A stretch of DNA of 64,000 nucleotides, from NCBI RefSeq assembly GCF_042682565.1, contig NZ_JBHUIC010000003.1. One strand, given 5' to 3'. The DNA is from Pistricoccus aurantiacus. GTDB lineage: Bacteria; Pseudomonadota; Gammaproteobacteria; Pseudomonadales; Halomonadaceae. Position 1 is the first letter of the stretch. Each line of letters begins with the position of its first letter. Positions 27,792 through 36,686 of this stretch are shown here, one piece after another. Below the pieces are notes generated by a model. The model ran no database searches. It worked only from the letters and a program-made list of their open reading frames with translations, and was not told where the DNA came from. A program made the translations under genes and the position numbers.

Positions 27792-29543
27792 ATGTTTAAT
27801 AATATATTTGTTTTTATAAAGTGGTTTAAAAGCTTAAGTGCCAAGTTTGTTCGTGTTGTTCCTGTTTTCACTATGTCAATTGTGATACTTAATCTTGTGT
27901 CTCAGTTGGCGACATTGCTGGCTTCTGTCTTGCCTTTGAAAGTCGTTATCATGTTGAGTTCCGAGGGAATACCTCGCTACTTTCCTAGCTCTTTTGCCGC
28001 TATTGATCGTGATATTCTGATTGCGGCATTGAGCGCTGGAACAGTTGGTTTTTTTCTGTTGCACTTGCTTGCCGAGCGTATGATTAACTGGGTGACATCC
28101 GTATCCACGTTACGACTGTTGGCCATGAGCCAAAAGATGGTCCTGTTCGAAAATCAGGAGGAGGTGGCGGCAAGTTCTTACCAGCGATATTCTCGTGCTC
28201 TGGCTAGCGGTGTATTTGTTGCGCTCGCACTTTTGGGGCTCGGCTTTTTTTATCCTGCGATGTCGGTTGTTATTATCGGTTATTTTCTTTTGGTATTTTT
28301 TTTGCTTTGGGGATTGCAGCACCAAAGCCTTGCATTTCGTGAACACTTGGAATCAAAACTCTCTGATGTGCTAAATTTGGCAAAAGGCGTTGGCTTCTTT
28401 GTCGCCTTCGGGTTTCTAGTAGGAGACTTCATCTTTTGGTCCCCTCCTAGCGTGATCATTGCGGTTGTATCGCTTTTGCTTAGCCGGCAGATCATGCAGC
28501 GTGCTACCGGAATGATTGGAGACCTGACATCACTGAGCCGCCAGCAGTCGAAGCTCGACGCGCTATTCTTTCACGGTAAGGTTCTATTGCCCCAGCAGAC
28601 ACGCCCTGAAAAGACATTATGGCCGCTGCTGGCTCCTGAAAGAAGGCAGGCCTGGGTTTCAGCGGTTTTGAATGAGTTGGTGAGTGCGGAAGAGGCTGAA
28701 GTCATTTGCCATTGGCACCAGCTGGCCACACCTAATATCACAGGGCTCAAAATCACGTCTGGGAAGTGTCGGTATCTTGTCAAACTGTTTGAAGTCAACC
28801 GTAGTTCCTGGGCACTTCACGAAGCGACCTTGATAGCTGATCCAGCCAGTCGCTTGCCTGCTCCGAATTGGATCGGGGCCACTCAGGTGCAAAAGTTTCA
28901 CTGTCTGGTGTACGAGTTACCCCAAGGCGAGCAACCAGAGGCTCGGCAGGTGAAGGAGTATGGTGAGCGACTGCGTGAAGAGCTGTTGACCGTTCAGCCA
29001 CAGTCAGAGGCCGTGAAGCGGTATCTGCGCTCCAAGGCCATGCTGTGGCAGCGCCTGGATGCGAGCTTTATTGAACGGCTCTATGTTGCTGCGGATTCGG
29101 CTAAGCAGCAAGATGACTTGGCTGCGCTGCTCGATCGTCTACCCCATCTCCAGCAACAGTTGAAGGCGCTTCCTGTTGTGCTGCACAACCCCGACATCAG
29201 GCAGGAAAGCATGTGGATTTCAACGGCGGGAACCGATCAGCCAACGGTGCCTATTTTGCTGAACTGGGAGCGTTGGTCGCTGGAACCTGTGGGCTCTGGT
29301 TGGCCAGAAGCCGAGAAATCGTTGGCCAGCCTTGGTGAAGCCATGCAATCAGCTGCCGAGCATCGCAAGGAGCTTGACGATATAAAAGTAGAGCAGGCAG
29401 AACTCGCCTCGCTGGCGTTTGCACTTGAGCGTGAATACAACCGACAGCGTTACGTGCAGGCATTGGAACTCGTGCCCCCTATGCTTGATCGCCTTGCCGT
29501 TCTGGAAACTGTGACTCAGCCAGGAGTTGTCGATGCAGGGTGA
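27792..29543 (+). CDS. Membrane protein with ABC-exporter-like segment and degenerate kinase-like domain
   Basis: I use the ATG at 27792 (583 residues); a TTG at 27768 is the alternative. Residues 1-260 hold about six membrane segments, arranged as in ABC exporter membrane domains, but no ATP-binding domain follows. The remaining part is soluble. It shows a weak aminoglycoside-phosphotransferase-like pattern: LPVVLHNPDIRQESMW, where HNDxxxxN would be the catalytic loop, then ILLNWERWSLEPVGSGWP in place of the IDWE metal loop. The catalytic Asp and Asn spacing is disturbed, so activity is doubtful. It overlaps the next glycosyltransferase by 11 bases. Its role could be in polymer export or lipid anchoring. 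Confidence 0.45.
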   Translation: MFNNIFVFIKWFKSLSAKFVRVVPVFTMSIVILNLVSQLATLLASVLPLKVVIMLSSEGIPRYFPSSFAAIDRDILIAALSAGTVGFFLLHLLAERMINWVTSVSTLRLLAMSQKMVLFENQEEVAASSYQRYSRALASGVFVALALLGLGFFYPAMSVVIIGYFLLVFFLLWGLQHQSLAFREHLESKLSDVLNLAKGVGFFVAFGFLVGDFIFWSPPSVIIAVVSLLLSRQIMQRATGMIGDLTSLSRQQSKLDALFFHGKVLLPQQTRPEKTLWPLLAPERRQAWVSAVLNELVSAEEAEVICHWHQLATPNITGLKITSGKCRYLVKLFEVNRSSWALHEATLIADPASRLPAPNWIGATQVQKFHCLVYELPQGEQPEARQVKEYGERLREELLTVQPQSEAVKRYLRSKAMLWQRLDASFIERLYVAADSAKQQDDLAALLDRLPHLQQQLKALPVVLHNPDIRQESMWISTAGTDQPTVPILLNWERWSLEPVGSGWPEAEKSLASLGEAMQSAAEHRKELDDIKVEQAELASLAFALEREYNRQRYVQALELVPPMLDRLAVLETVTQPGVVDAG

Positions 29544-30774
29544 TCGCCTTACAGCGGTAAGCCCGGCTGGGAGACGTGTCAGTATGCTTGTCTGCAATCA
29601 TTTTCTAAATGATGCACGAGTTCTGAAAGAGGCAGAGACGCTGATACAAGCAGGCTACCAGGTCACAGTCCATGCGCTCGCCTTACCAGAGGTGGCACCG
29701 AAGTTTGAAGTACTTCGGAGTGGTGTGCGGGTTCAGCGACATGGAGTCAGTAAATCCAAGGCGTCGCAACGGCCCGGCGCCAGCAAGGGTGATCGCTCCA
29801 GAAGGGAGGTTCTTGCACTCGTGGCTTCACGTTGTAGAGCGATGATCAGCATGGCTTGGTTCACATTTCGTGAGAAACCGGACATAGTTCATGCTCACGA
29901 TGTGAATATGCTACCAACTGCCTGGTTTGCGGCTTTTTTTGCCCGGGCATCCTTGATTTATGACGCTCATGAAATCAGTACGGACCGAGAAGGCTATCGC
30001 TCTTTCCGAGGCGTAGTGGGCTGGATCGAAAAACAACTGGTGCCCCGCGTGTCGGGAATGATCACTACCACGAATGCTCGAGCCAAGTTCTTTGCACGTG
30101 CTTATGGGATTGACCGTCCCCTGGTTCTGCAGAACCGGCCACGTCTGGTTAAAGTGGAGGGCTCGAATCGCATACGCGAGGAGCTTGGGTTGAGTGAGAA
30201 CTGGCCTATTGTGCTCTACCAAGGGGGGTTACAACCCGGCAGAGGACTTGAACGACTGGTCGAGGCCGCGTCCAAGGTGCCAGGCGCCTATTTCGTTTAC
30301 ATCGGGGGCGGCAGCCAGGTCGATGAGTTGAAACAACGAGTCAAGGCTTCAGGGCTGGGAAGTCGCGTCCGCTTCATCGATACCGTGGCTTTGGACGAGT
30401 TGCCACAATATACCGCCTCGGCGGATATCGGCGTGCAGCCTATCGAGAATACCTGTTTGAACCATTTTACTACCGATTCCAACAAGCTGTTCGAATATGT
30501 GATCGCCGGGCTGCCGGTAGTCGCTAGTCAAATGCCTGAGATAAGTAAGGTAGTAAAAACCTATGAGCTCGGCTTGCTGGTGCCGCCGGGAGATACAGAG
30601 GCATTGATCAATGCCATCGCTAAGCTTGTTAGCGAGCCAGAGTTACGCGCCTATTATCGTGTTAAAGCCAGAATAGCGGCACGATCGCTCAATTGGGAAA
30701 CACAGGAGCAATCTTTATTGGAGTTGTACAGTAAGATATCCGAAGGAAAATCTCACGTGAGGATCGCTAATTGA
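29533..30774 (+). CDS. GT4-family glycosyltransferase
   Basis: The 413-residue protein starts at the ATG at 29533 inside the end of the previous gene. It has a GT-B fold: RVSMLVCNHFLNDARVLKEAETL at the N-terminus, HAHDVNMLPTAWFAA with YDAHE, then IVLYQGGLQPGRGLERLVEAA and the donor-site NKLFEYVIAGLPVVAS. It is a cytoplasmic retaining glycosyltransferase for polymer assembly. GC content is back to normal here. The following gene overlaps by one base (TGATG). Confidence 0.85.
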   Translation: MQGDRLTAVSPAGRRVSMLVCNHFLNDARVLKEAETLIQAGYQVTVHALALPEVAPKFEVLRSGVRVQRHGVSKSKASQRPGASKGDRSRREVLALVASRCRAMISMAWFTFREKPDIVHAHDVNMLPTAWFAAFFARASLIYDAHEISTDREGYRSFRGVVGWIEKQLVPRVSGMITTTNARAKFFARAYGIDRPLVLQNRPRLVKVEGSNRIREELGLSENWPIVLYQGGLQPGRGLERLVEAASKVPGAYFVYIGGGSQVDELKQRVKASGLGSRVRFIDTVALDELPQYTASADIGVQPIENTCLNHFTTDSNKLFEYVIAGLPVVASQMPEISKVVKTYELGLLVPPGDTEALINAIAKLVSEPELRAYYRVKARIAARSLNWETQEQSLLELYSKISEGKSHVRIAN

Positions 30775-32033
30775 TGAGCGGGCCTCGGTTGCTGTTTCTT
30801 ACCTTCTATTATCCGCCGGATTTAGGGGCGGGGTCTTTTCGCAGTCATGCACTAGTTCAGGCGCTTCTCGACCGACTTCCCGCCAACGCACATCTGAAAG
30901 TGTTGACCACGGCGCCTAACCGTTATGCCGGCTTTTCGACGCAAGCTCCAGAGATTGAGAAAGACGCTTCAGGTCGCTTGACCGTGCACCGTTTGGCGCT
31001 TCCCAGTCACCGTAGCGGCATGCTTGATCAATCACGCGCCTTTGCCTCCTACGCCTACCAGGTCAGACGTCTGGTCAATGGCAAGAGTTTCGATCTGGTT
31101 ATCGCGACCTCTTCGCGTCTGATGACGGCAGTACTCGGTTCATATGTCGCCAGAAAGTGCTCCGCCAGGCTCTATCTCGATATCCGCGATATTTTCGTCG
31201 AGAACCTGCCTTTCTTGTTGCCACCAGGAAGTCGCTGGCTGGGTATTCCATTCTTTTCGGTTCTCGAGCGCTGGGCGGTCAAGCGGGCAAGCCGTGTCAA
31301 TCTCGTCTCCAAGGGGTTTGAAGCTTATTACCGACCGCGTTTTCCTCGTCAAGTGTTCTCCTGGCATACGAACGGTATAGATCCGCTCTTTGCTGATTCG
31401 TCAAAGAATGCCGTCACAGATCAGCCTTCTTTGTCACAAGTATCCGATCTAAGTGAATCGGTGCAAGAATCGCGGCGTTTGCTTGTACTGTACGCAGGTA
31501 ATATCGGCATGTGCCAAGGAATTGATCGCATCTTGCCGGCCTTGGCCAAGCAGTTGGAAGATCGCGTAGATTTCGTACTGATCGGCGATGGAGGAAGGCG
31601 CGACGTTCTGGAGGCGGCTCTAGAGGCAGAAAAGGTGTCTAACGTGGAGATTAGGCCGCCAGTAGCAAGGGAGCGATTGAATGAGGAGTACCAGAAAGCT
31701 GACGTTTTGTTCCTCCATCTGAATGACATGTTTTGCTTTTCACGAGTGATTCCTTCCAAGATTTTCGAGTATGCTGCAACCGGCAAGCCCATTTGGGCCG
31801 GTGTGCGGGCTTTTCCCGCTCAGTTCTGCAATCGCTACATCGAAAACGTCGGCATATTCGAGCCTTGTGACTCAAAGTCGGCGATAAATGCACTCGCTTC
31901 GCTAGAGTTGTCATCTCGCTCACGTAAGCAATTCATCGAACATTTTCGTCGAGACAAGATAATGGGAAAGATGGCTGATGACGTAATAGAATTGATGGAA
32001 GGCTTGCAAAAACAGGCTGTCGTTACGTCATGA
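30774..32033 (+). CDS. WbuB-like GT4 glycosyltransferase
   Basis: The 419-residue protein starts at the ATG overlapping the previous stop. The N-terminus LLFLTFYYPPDLGAGSFRSHAL is typical of WbuB-like GT4 enzymes. The C-terminal half has VLYAGNIGMCQGIDRILPAL and PSKIFEYAATGKPIWAG, the donor-binding region. It is translationally coupled to the GT4 gene before it, so the two probably add consecutive sugars. The specific sugar is not deducible. Confidence 0.85.
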   Translation: MSGPRLLFLTFYYPPDLGAGSFRSHALVQALLDRLPANAHLKVLTTAPNRYAGFSTQAPEIEKDASGRLTVHRLALPSHRSGMLDQSRAFASYAYQVRRLVNGKSFDLVIATSSRLMTAVLGSYVARKCSARLYLDIRDIFVENLPFLLPPGSRWLGIPFFSVLERWAVKRASRVNLVSKGFEAYYRPRFPRQVFSWHTNGIDPLFADSSKNAVTDQPSLSQVSDLSESVQESRRLLVLYAGNIGMCQGIDRILPALAKQLEDRVDFVLIGDGGRRDVLEAALEAEKVSNVEIRPPVARERLNEEYQKADVLFLHLNDMFCFSRVIPSKIFEYAATGKPIWAGVRAFPAQFCNRYIENVGIFEPCDSKSAINALASLELSSRSRKQFIEHFRRDKIMGKMADDVIELMEGLQKQAVVTS

Positions 32034-32125
32034 TTCGGACTCTCCGAGCGGCCAAGAACAGTATTGATATAACTTCTTCGTTATAAATGTTATGCTGCTA
32101 AGCATCCTGCGGTGTTGTTGTATCG

Positions 32126-33556
32126 ATGCCGAGATTTTTTATTCTTAAGTTACCTAACCAACCGATGAGCGCTTTGAGGCAACAGAGAAATATCACCGAA
32201 CGGTTCCCTGCCCAAATATTCGTGCCCATGGTCGATGCCGGAGCCGTGCTTTTTGCAGGAGTTCTGGCCCACTTTATTCGTTTTGGTACGACGGCTGTTC
32301 ACGAGCGTTTTGTTTTAGGCATGGTGATCATTGCCATTTTCGTGGTAATGGCTAACTTCATAGATGGTGCCTACGTTCGCTGGCGTACCACGCGGCTTTC
32401 CAACATCCTTTTCCGGTTGCTTTGGGTTTGGTGCATCGTCGCGCTGCTGGCAACATCGATCATCTACCTGGCGGAAGCCTCGGTACGCTATTCTCGCTTG
32501 TGGCTGGGCATGACCCTGCTGTTCTCATTCGGATTTGCCGCCGGTTTTCGTGTGCTGGTGATGTTATTGCTCAAGCGCGCGAGGATGCTGGGCAAGAACC
32601 TCAAAAGAATATTTCTCGTCGGGCCACCGACGAATGTGCTCAAGGTGGCCAGAGGCATGCGCAAGATGCCCGCTGAGGGCTTCGCCATTGCAGGAGTACA
32701 GCGTCTGAAAGGAGGCGCTTTCGACCCGGATTTTTACGGCTGCCTGGCACGGCGAATCAGGGATTCGGGCGCTCACGAGGTGTGGCTTTGTCTGCCCCTC
32801 GAGATGGGCGGTACGGTGCGCGAGGTCATGTATGTGTTGCGCCATCAAATGATTGAGGTGCGTTTCATTCCCGAGCTTCAAGACATGCGGCTTCTCAGCC
32901 ATCGCATCAGCCGGGTGGCAGGCTACTTCTCCATAGACTTGAGCTTTACTCCCTTGGGAGAAACGGCACGCTTTATCAAGCGGATCGAGGACTTGGTTCT
33001 GGGGACGGTATTGCTAATCCTGTCGCTGCCTATCTGTGTCATCATTGCTTGTATTTTGAAGGCGGAGTCTTCTGGACCGGTGCTCTTCAAGCAATACCGC
33101 ATGGGAAGCAATGGCCGGCACTTCAAAGTCTATAAATTTCGCTCCATGGAAGTACATGAGGAAGCGAGCGGTACCGTTACGCAAGCGAAGCAGGGCGATC
33201 CACGAGTGACACCTTTCGGTGCCTTCTTGAGACGCACTTCCCTGGATGAGCTGCCGCAGTTCTACAACGTGTTGCAAGGTCGCATGTCAATCGTTGGTCC
33301 GCGTCCGCACGCCTTGGCGCATAACGAATACTACAAGGAGCTGGTTCAATCCTACATGTTGCGCCATAAGGTGAAGCCGGGTATCACCGGCTGGGCGCAG
33401 GTCAACGGCTTGCGCGGCGAGACGGATACCCTTGAAAAGATGGAGCGCCGAGTCGAACATGACCTCTGGTACATCGACAACTGGTCGCTCTGGCTGGATC
33501 TGCGCATCATCTTCTTGACTATCATCAAGGGCTTTTCTCACCAGAATGCTTATTGA
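32126..33556 (+). CDS. Undecaprenyl-phosphate sugar phosphotransferase (WcaJ/ExoY-type)
   Basis: The 476-residue initiating transferase has four or five N-terminal membrane segments (30-165), a CoA-binding-like middle region, one further membrane segment (about 287-311) and the bacterial sugar transferase domain. That domain has KAESSGPVLFKQYRMG, FKVYKFRSM, RRTSLDELPQFYNVL, GRMSIVGPRPHA and KPGITGWAQVNGLRGET. It loads the first sugar-1-phosphate onto undecaprenyl phosphate at the inner membrane, starting polymer synthesis. A second Met at 32165 could be the start; neither has a strong ribosome site. It ends the plus-strand locus, 26 bases from a convergent gene. Confidence 0.9.
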   Translation: MPRFFILKLPNQPMSALRQQRNITERFPAQIFVPMVDAGAVLFAGVLAHFIRFGTTAVHERFVLGMVIIAIFVVMANFIDGAYVRWRTTRLSNILFRLLWVWCIVALLATSIIYLAEASVRYSRLWLGMTLLFSFGFAAGFRVLVMLLLKRARMLGKNLKRIFLVGPPTNVLKVARGMRKMPAEGFAIAGVQRLKGGAFDPDFYGCLARRIRDSGAHEVWLCLPLEMGGTVREVMYVLRHQMIEVRFIPELQDMRLLSHRISRVAGYFSIDLSFTPLGETARFIKRIEDLVLGTVLLILSLPICVIIACILKAESSGPVLFKQYRMGSNGRHFKVYKFRSMEVHEEASGTVTQAKQGDPRVTPFGAFLRRTSLDELPQFYNVLQGRMSIVGPRPHALAHNEYYKELVQSYMLRHKVKPGITGWAQVNGLRGETDTLEKMERRVEHDLWYIDNWSLWLDLRIIFLTIIKGFSHQNAY

Positions 33557-33582
33557 CAGACTATCCCATGGGTCACGGCGGA

Positions 33583-34329
33583 TCAGTTGAAAACCCTCGG
33601 ATCATCGCTGATCACCCCATCCACCCCCCATTTCCAACGCGGGGCGAACGCCTTCGGATCGTTGGCGGTATAGCAGAAAAGTTTCAGTCCCGCCCGCTTC
33701 ACTTCTTCGGCACGTTGCCTTGTCAGGCGCCGCCACTTCCCATGCACGCTGTAGGCCTGGACGCGCTCGGCGTCTTTCTGCCAGTCTCGCGGTATTCCCT
33801 TGTAAAGCAATCCCAGGCGAAGCCGCTGCGGGTCCTTTTCTATCTCGCGGGCAGCTTCCAAAGCGTCTCGAGAAAAAGAGGAAACGATCAGCCGCTCTGC
33901 GGACAAAGCCGCTAGCGTTCGAGGAATCACGACCTCGGCTAAAGCGTTGGGGTCCCGGCCCCGGTTCAGCTTGAGCTCCAGATTGAGCCCCATCTTCAAC
34001 TCTCCCAACAGTGCCAGCATTTCCTCCAGTGTCGCCATGCGCTCGCCCGCGAATCCTGGTGAGAACCAGGCGCCCACGTCCAGCTTGCGCGCCGCTTCCA
34101 GCGTCAGTCTGGAAAGTCTGGCGTTGGCATTGGCGCAGCGTCTGGTGTCGCTATCGTGCCAGATGACCGGCGTACCATCCCCCAGCAGTTGAACGTCCAG
34201 TTCCACCCATTCGCATCCTGCTTTATGCGCTTCACGTACCGCTGCCAGGGTATTTTCCGGAGCATGCAAGGAGAGCCCGCGATGGGCCCATAAGCGAGGC
34301 GGCGAGGAATCATCGTGTCTCGTTGTCAT
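33583..34329 (-). CDS. ugpQ: Cytoplasmic glycerophosphodiester phosphodiesterase
   Basis: The 248-residue protein has the GDPD motifs: WAHRGLSLHAPENT near the start, CEWVELDVQLLGDGTPVIWHD, and LNLELKLNRG. No signal peptide is present and the length is that of UgpQ, not periplasmic GlpQ. It hydrolyses glycerophosphodiesters to glycerol-3-phosphate and an alcohol such as choline. That could feed the choline oxidation genes further right, but this is only a metabolic link. I use the ATG at 34329 right after a TTG. It is monocistronic and convergent with the sugar transferase gene. Confidence 0.85.
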   Translation of the reverse strand: MTTRHDDSSPPRLWAHRGLSLHAPENTLAAVREAHKAGCEWVELDVQLLGDGTPVIWHDSDTRRCANANARLSRLTLEAARKLDVGAWFSPGFAGERMATLEEMLALLGELKMGLNLELKLNRGRDPNALAEVVIPRTLAALSAERLIVSSFSRDALEAAREIEKDPQRLRLGLLYKGIPRDWQKDAERVQAYSVHGKWRRLTRQRAEEVKRAGLKLFCYTANDPKAFAPRWKWGVDGVISDDPRVFN

Positions 34330-34443
34330 CAAGCGTTCCGCTCAAGCAAAAGACGCACAGTAGTACATGTAAGAGTGTCGGTCGCAAGCCGACTAAACTG
34401 AACTTGTCATGAACGCAGGGCGCGATGAGCGCGAGGAGAGTCG

Positions 34444-35241
34444 GTGAATCCTATACTCGGTACGCTGGGGGATTGGCTGAGCTGTTACTTGAGTGAACCC
34501 ATCGCCGGCAACCGTGCCTTGGAGCCAACTGATCCAAGTCTGTTGTCAGCGTGCTTGCGGCCCGGTGATGTGGTGCTGGTGGAGGGGGATACACGGGTCA
34601 GCACGGCGATCAAGTATTTGACGCAATCGACCTGGTCCCACGCCGCGCTGTATATCGGCGAGGCTTATGCCGGCTGGGGAGGTGGCGCTCAGGGCTTTAT
34701 CGAGGCGGATATTCGCGAAGGAGTACGCCGGGTCGGGCTGGAGGCTTTTCAAGGCTTTCACTGTCGCATATGTCGTCCGGTTGGCTTGAACACCGAGGAA
34801 ATCGATCGCCTCATCGATTATGCCGGCGAGCGCCTGGGCTACCAGTACGATCTCAAGAACATCATCGACTTGGCCCGTTACCTGATTCCCACCCCACCCA
34901 TACCAAGGCGTTGGCGGCGCTGTATGCTGGCCTTTGGAAGCGGTGATCCTACCCGAGCGATCTGTTCCACGCTTATCGCTCAAGCGTTTCAGTCCCTTCA
35001 ATATCCGATTCTGCCCCGAGTGGCGGCGGCGCAATCCTTGGCGCCGGACTGTCGAGGCTGCGATATTCAAGTGCTGTATCCGCGACATTACAGTCACTTC
35101 GTTCCCCGTGACTTCGATGTATCGCCTTACTTTGAAATCATCAAACCTACCCTGGCGCAGCCATTCGATCACCGCCAATTGATCTGGGGAGAAAGGCCGG
35201 CAAGGGCACTGGATGACGCGGCGCTCGCTGCGCGGGACTAA
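34444..35241 (+). CDS. YiiX/YebB-like permuted NlpC/P60 cysteine hydrolase
   Basis: The 265-residue protein starts at a GTG with an excellent GAGGAG ribosome site. It has the permuted papain-like arrangement: LRPGDVVLVEG, STWSHAALYIG (His66), YAGERLGYQYD and ICSTLIAQAFQ (Cys174), so the His precedes the Cys. Relatives are amidases or lipid-acting hydrolases. No signal peptide is evident, although the first 40 residues could associate with membrane. It is divergent from the glycerophosphodiesterase. The substrate is unknown. Confidence 0.75.
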   Translation: MNPILGTLGDWLSCYLSEPIAGNRALEPTDPSLLSACLRPGDVVLVEGDTRVSTAIKYLTQSTWSHAALYIGEAYAGWGGGAQGFIEADIREGVRRVGLEAFQGFHCRICRPVGLNTEEIDRLIDYAGERLGYQYDLKNIIDLARYLIPTPPIPRRWRRCMLAFGSGDPTRAICSTLIAQAFQSLQYPILPRVAAAQSLAPDCRGCDIQVLYPRHYSHFVPRDFDVSPYFEIIKPTLAQPFDHRQLIWGERPARALDDAALAARD

Positions 35242-35514
35242 GCTAACGCCAGGATCGTCGTTTTCTTAAAAGACGCTGGGTGACAAAAGTCGAGATTGTA
35301 TTGCTGATAGAAAAGGTGTAGAAATAATAAAATTAGCTTGCTATTTATCCTGCTGTACGGCAAGTCGACATTCATGGCTGCAATCAATTGACTATGCTGG
35401 AAGGCATTCTATGACGGTAGGCATTCTTGAAAAATTGAATTCGGTATGGCGAGGACGCAGGATAAGCCGTCGGATTCCGGCCACTGGCACCGGTCGGCAG
35501 AGGAATCGTCAACG

Positions 35515-36597
35515 ATGACCAACGTCGCTTTGGTGCTGCAAGGCGGCGGCGCCTTGGGTGCTTATCAGGCCGGCGCCTATGAAGCCCTGATGGAGAACAA
35601 CTATACGCCGGACTGGGTGGCGGGTATTTCCATCGGTGCCATCAACGCCGCGATCATCGCTGGCAATCCGCCGGCGCGGCGAGTCGAGCGGCTGCGTGCT
35701 TTCTGGGAAGGGGTTTCCGCTGGCTTGAACTTTAGCGCCCCGGATGGTGACTACCCGCGTCGGTGGTTCAACATGTACAACGCCTGGGCGGTGATGATGC
35801 TGGGCGTTCCTCGTTTCTTCCAGCCGCGTTTTCCCCAGCCGATCGTTCAATTCAGCGGTGCCCGGGGGGCGACCAGCTTCTATGACGCCACGCCCCTGCG
35901 CCAGACCCTGGACGCCTTGGTGGATTTCGAACGTATCAACGCCGGCCATACGCGCTTGTCTCTGGGCGCGGTCAATATCGAGACGGGCAATTTCACCTAT
36001 TTCGACAATGCCTACCAACGCATCGGTCCGGAGCATGTCATGGCCAGCGGTGCCTTGCCCCCGGCCATGCCGCCGGTGGAGGTGGACGGCGCCTTCTACT
36101 GGGATGGCGGCCTGGTCTCCAACACGCCGCTGAGCCATGTATTGCGACAGCCCGATGAACGCGACATGCTGGTCTTCCAGGTCGACCTTTGGAATGCTCG
36201 TGGGTCGGTGCCGCGCAACCTGGTGGATGTACAGGATCGGCAAAAGGAAATCACCTACTCGAGCCGTACCCGAACCGTGACCGACGCCTATCGACACGAG
36301 CTCAAGCTGCGCCAAGCCATTGCCAAGATCGCCGAACGCCTTTCGGAAGAACAGCGCCAGGATCCGGCCGTGAAGGAATATCTCGCGCTTGGGGAGCGGC
36401 GTCGCGTGGACATCGTGCATCTGATCTACAAGCGCAAGCGCTACGAATCACAGGCCAAGGATTATCAGTTTTCTCGCGCTTCCATGGAGGAGCACTGGCA
36501 GGATGGCTATCGGGATGTCATTCGGGAAACGAAGACGCAGGAATGGCTCGAGCCGGATGCCACGGATGAAGGGATCCGTGTCTTCGATCCTTACTGA
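35515..36597 (+). CDS. Patatin-like phospholipase with DUF3734-type C-terminus
   Basis: I use the ATG at 35515, which is preceded by GAGGA and starts MTNVALVLQGGGALGAYQ, giving 360 residues; the frame is open 69 bases further upstream. The patatin domain has the oxyanion GGGALG, nucleophile Ser39 in GISIG, and the catalytic Asp197 in DGG. The last 130 residues fit the DUF3734 tail found on patatins next to 3-hydroxybutyrate dehydrogenase genes. That gene is the next one here, so a role in PHB granule or acyl ester turnover is likely. It is predicted to be cytoplasmic. Confidence 0.85.
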   Translation: MTNVALVLQGGGALGAYQAGAYEALMENNYTPDWVAGISIGAINAAIIAGNPPARRVERLRAFWEGVSAGLNFSAPDGDYPRRWFNMYNAWAVMMLGVPRFFQPRFPQPIVQFSGARGATSFYDATPLRQTLDALVDFERINAGHTRLSLGAVNIETGNFTYFDNAYQRIGPEHVMASGALPPAMPPVEVDGAFYWDGGLVSNTPLSHVLRQPDERDMLVFQVDLWNARGSVPRNLVDVQDRQKEITYSSRTRTVTDAYRHELKLRQAIAKIAERLSEEQRQDPAVKEYLALGERRRVDIVHLIYKRKRYESQAKDYQFSRASMEEHWQDGYRDVIRETKTQEWLEPDATDEGIRVFDPY

Positions 36598-36686
36598 CTC
36601 GATCCCTGCCAGGCGGAAACGTCCGGCGGAATAGACGCCGACGTCAAAAAGGCTGTAAAGCCCTTTCATTACAAGGAGCAAGCATC

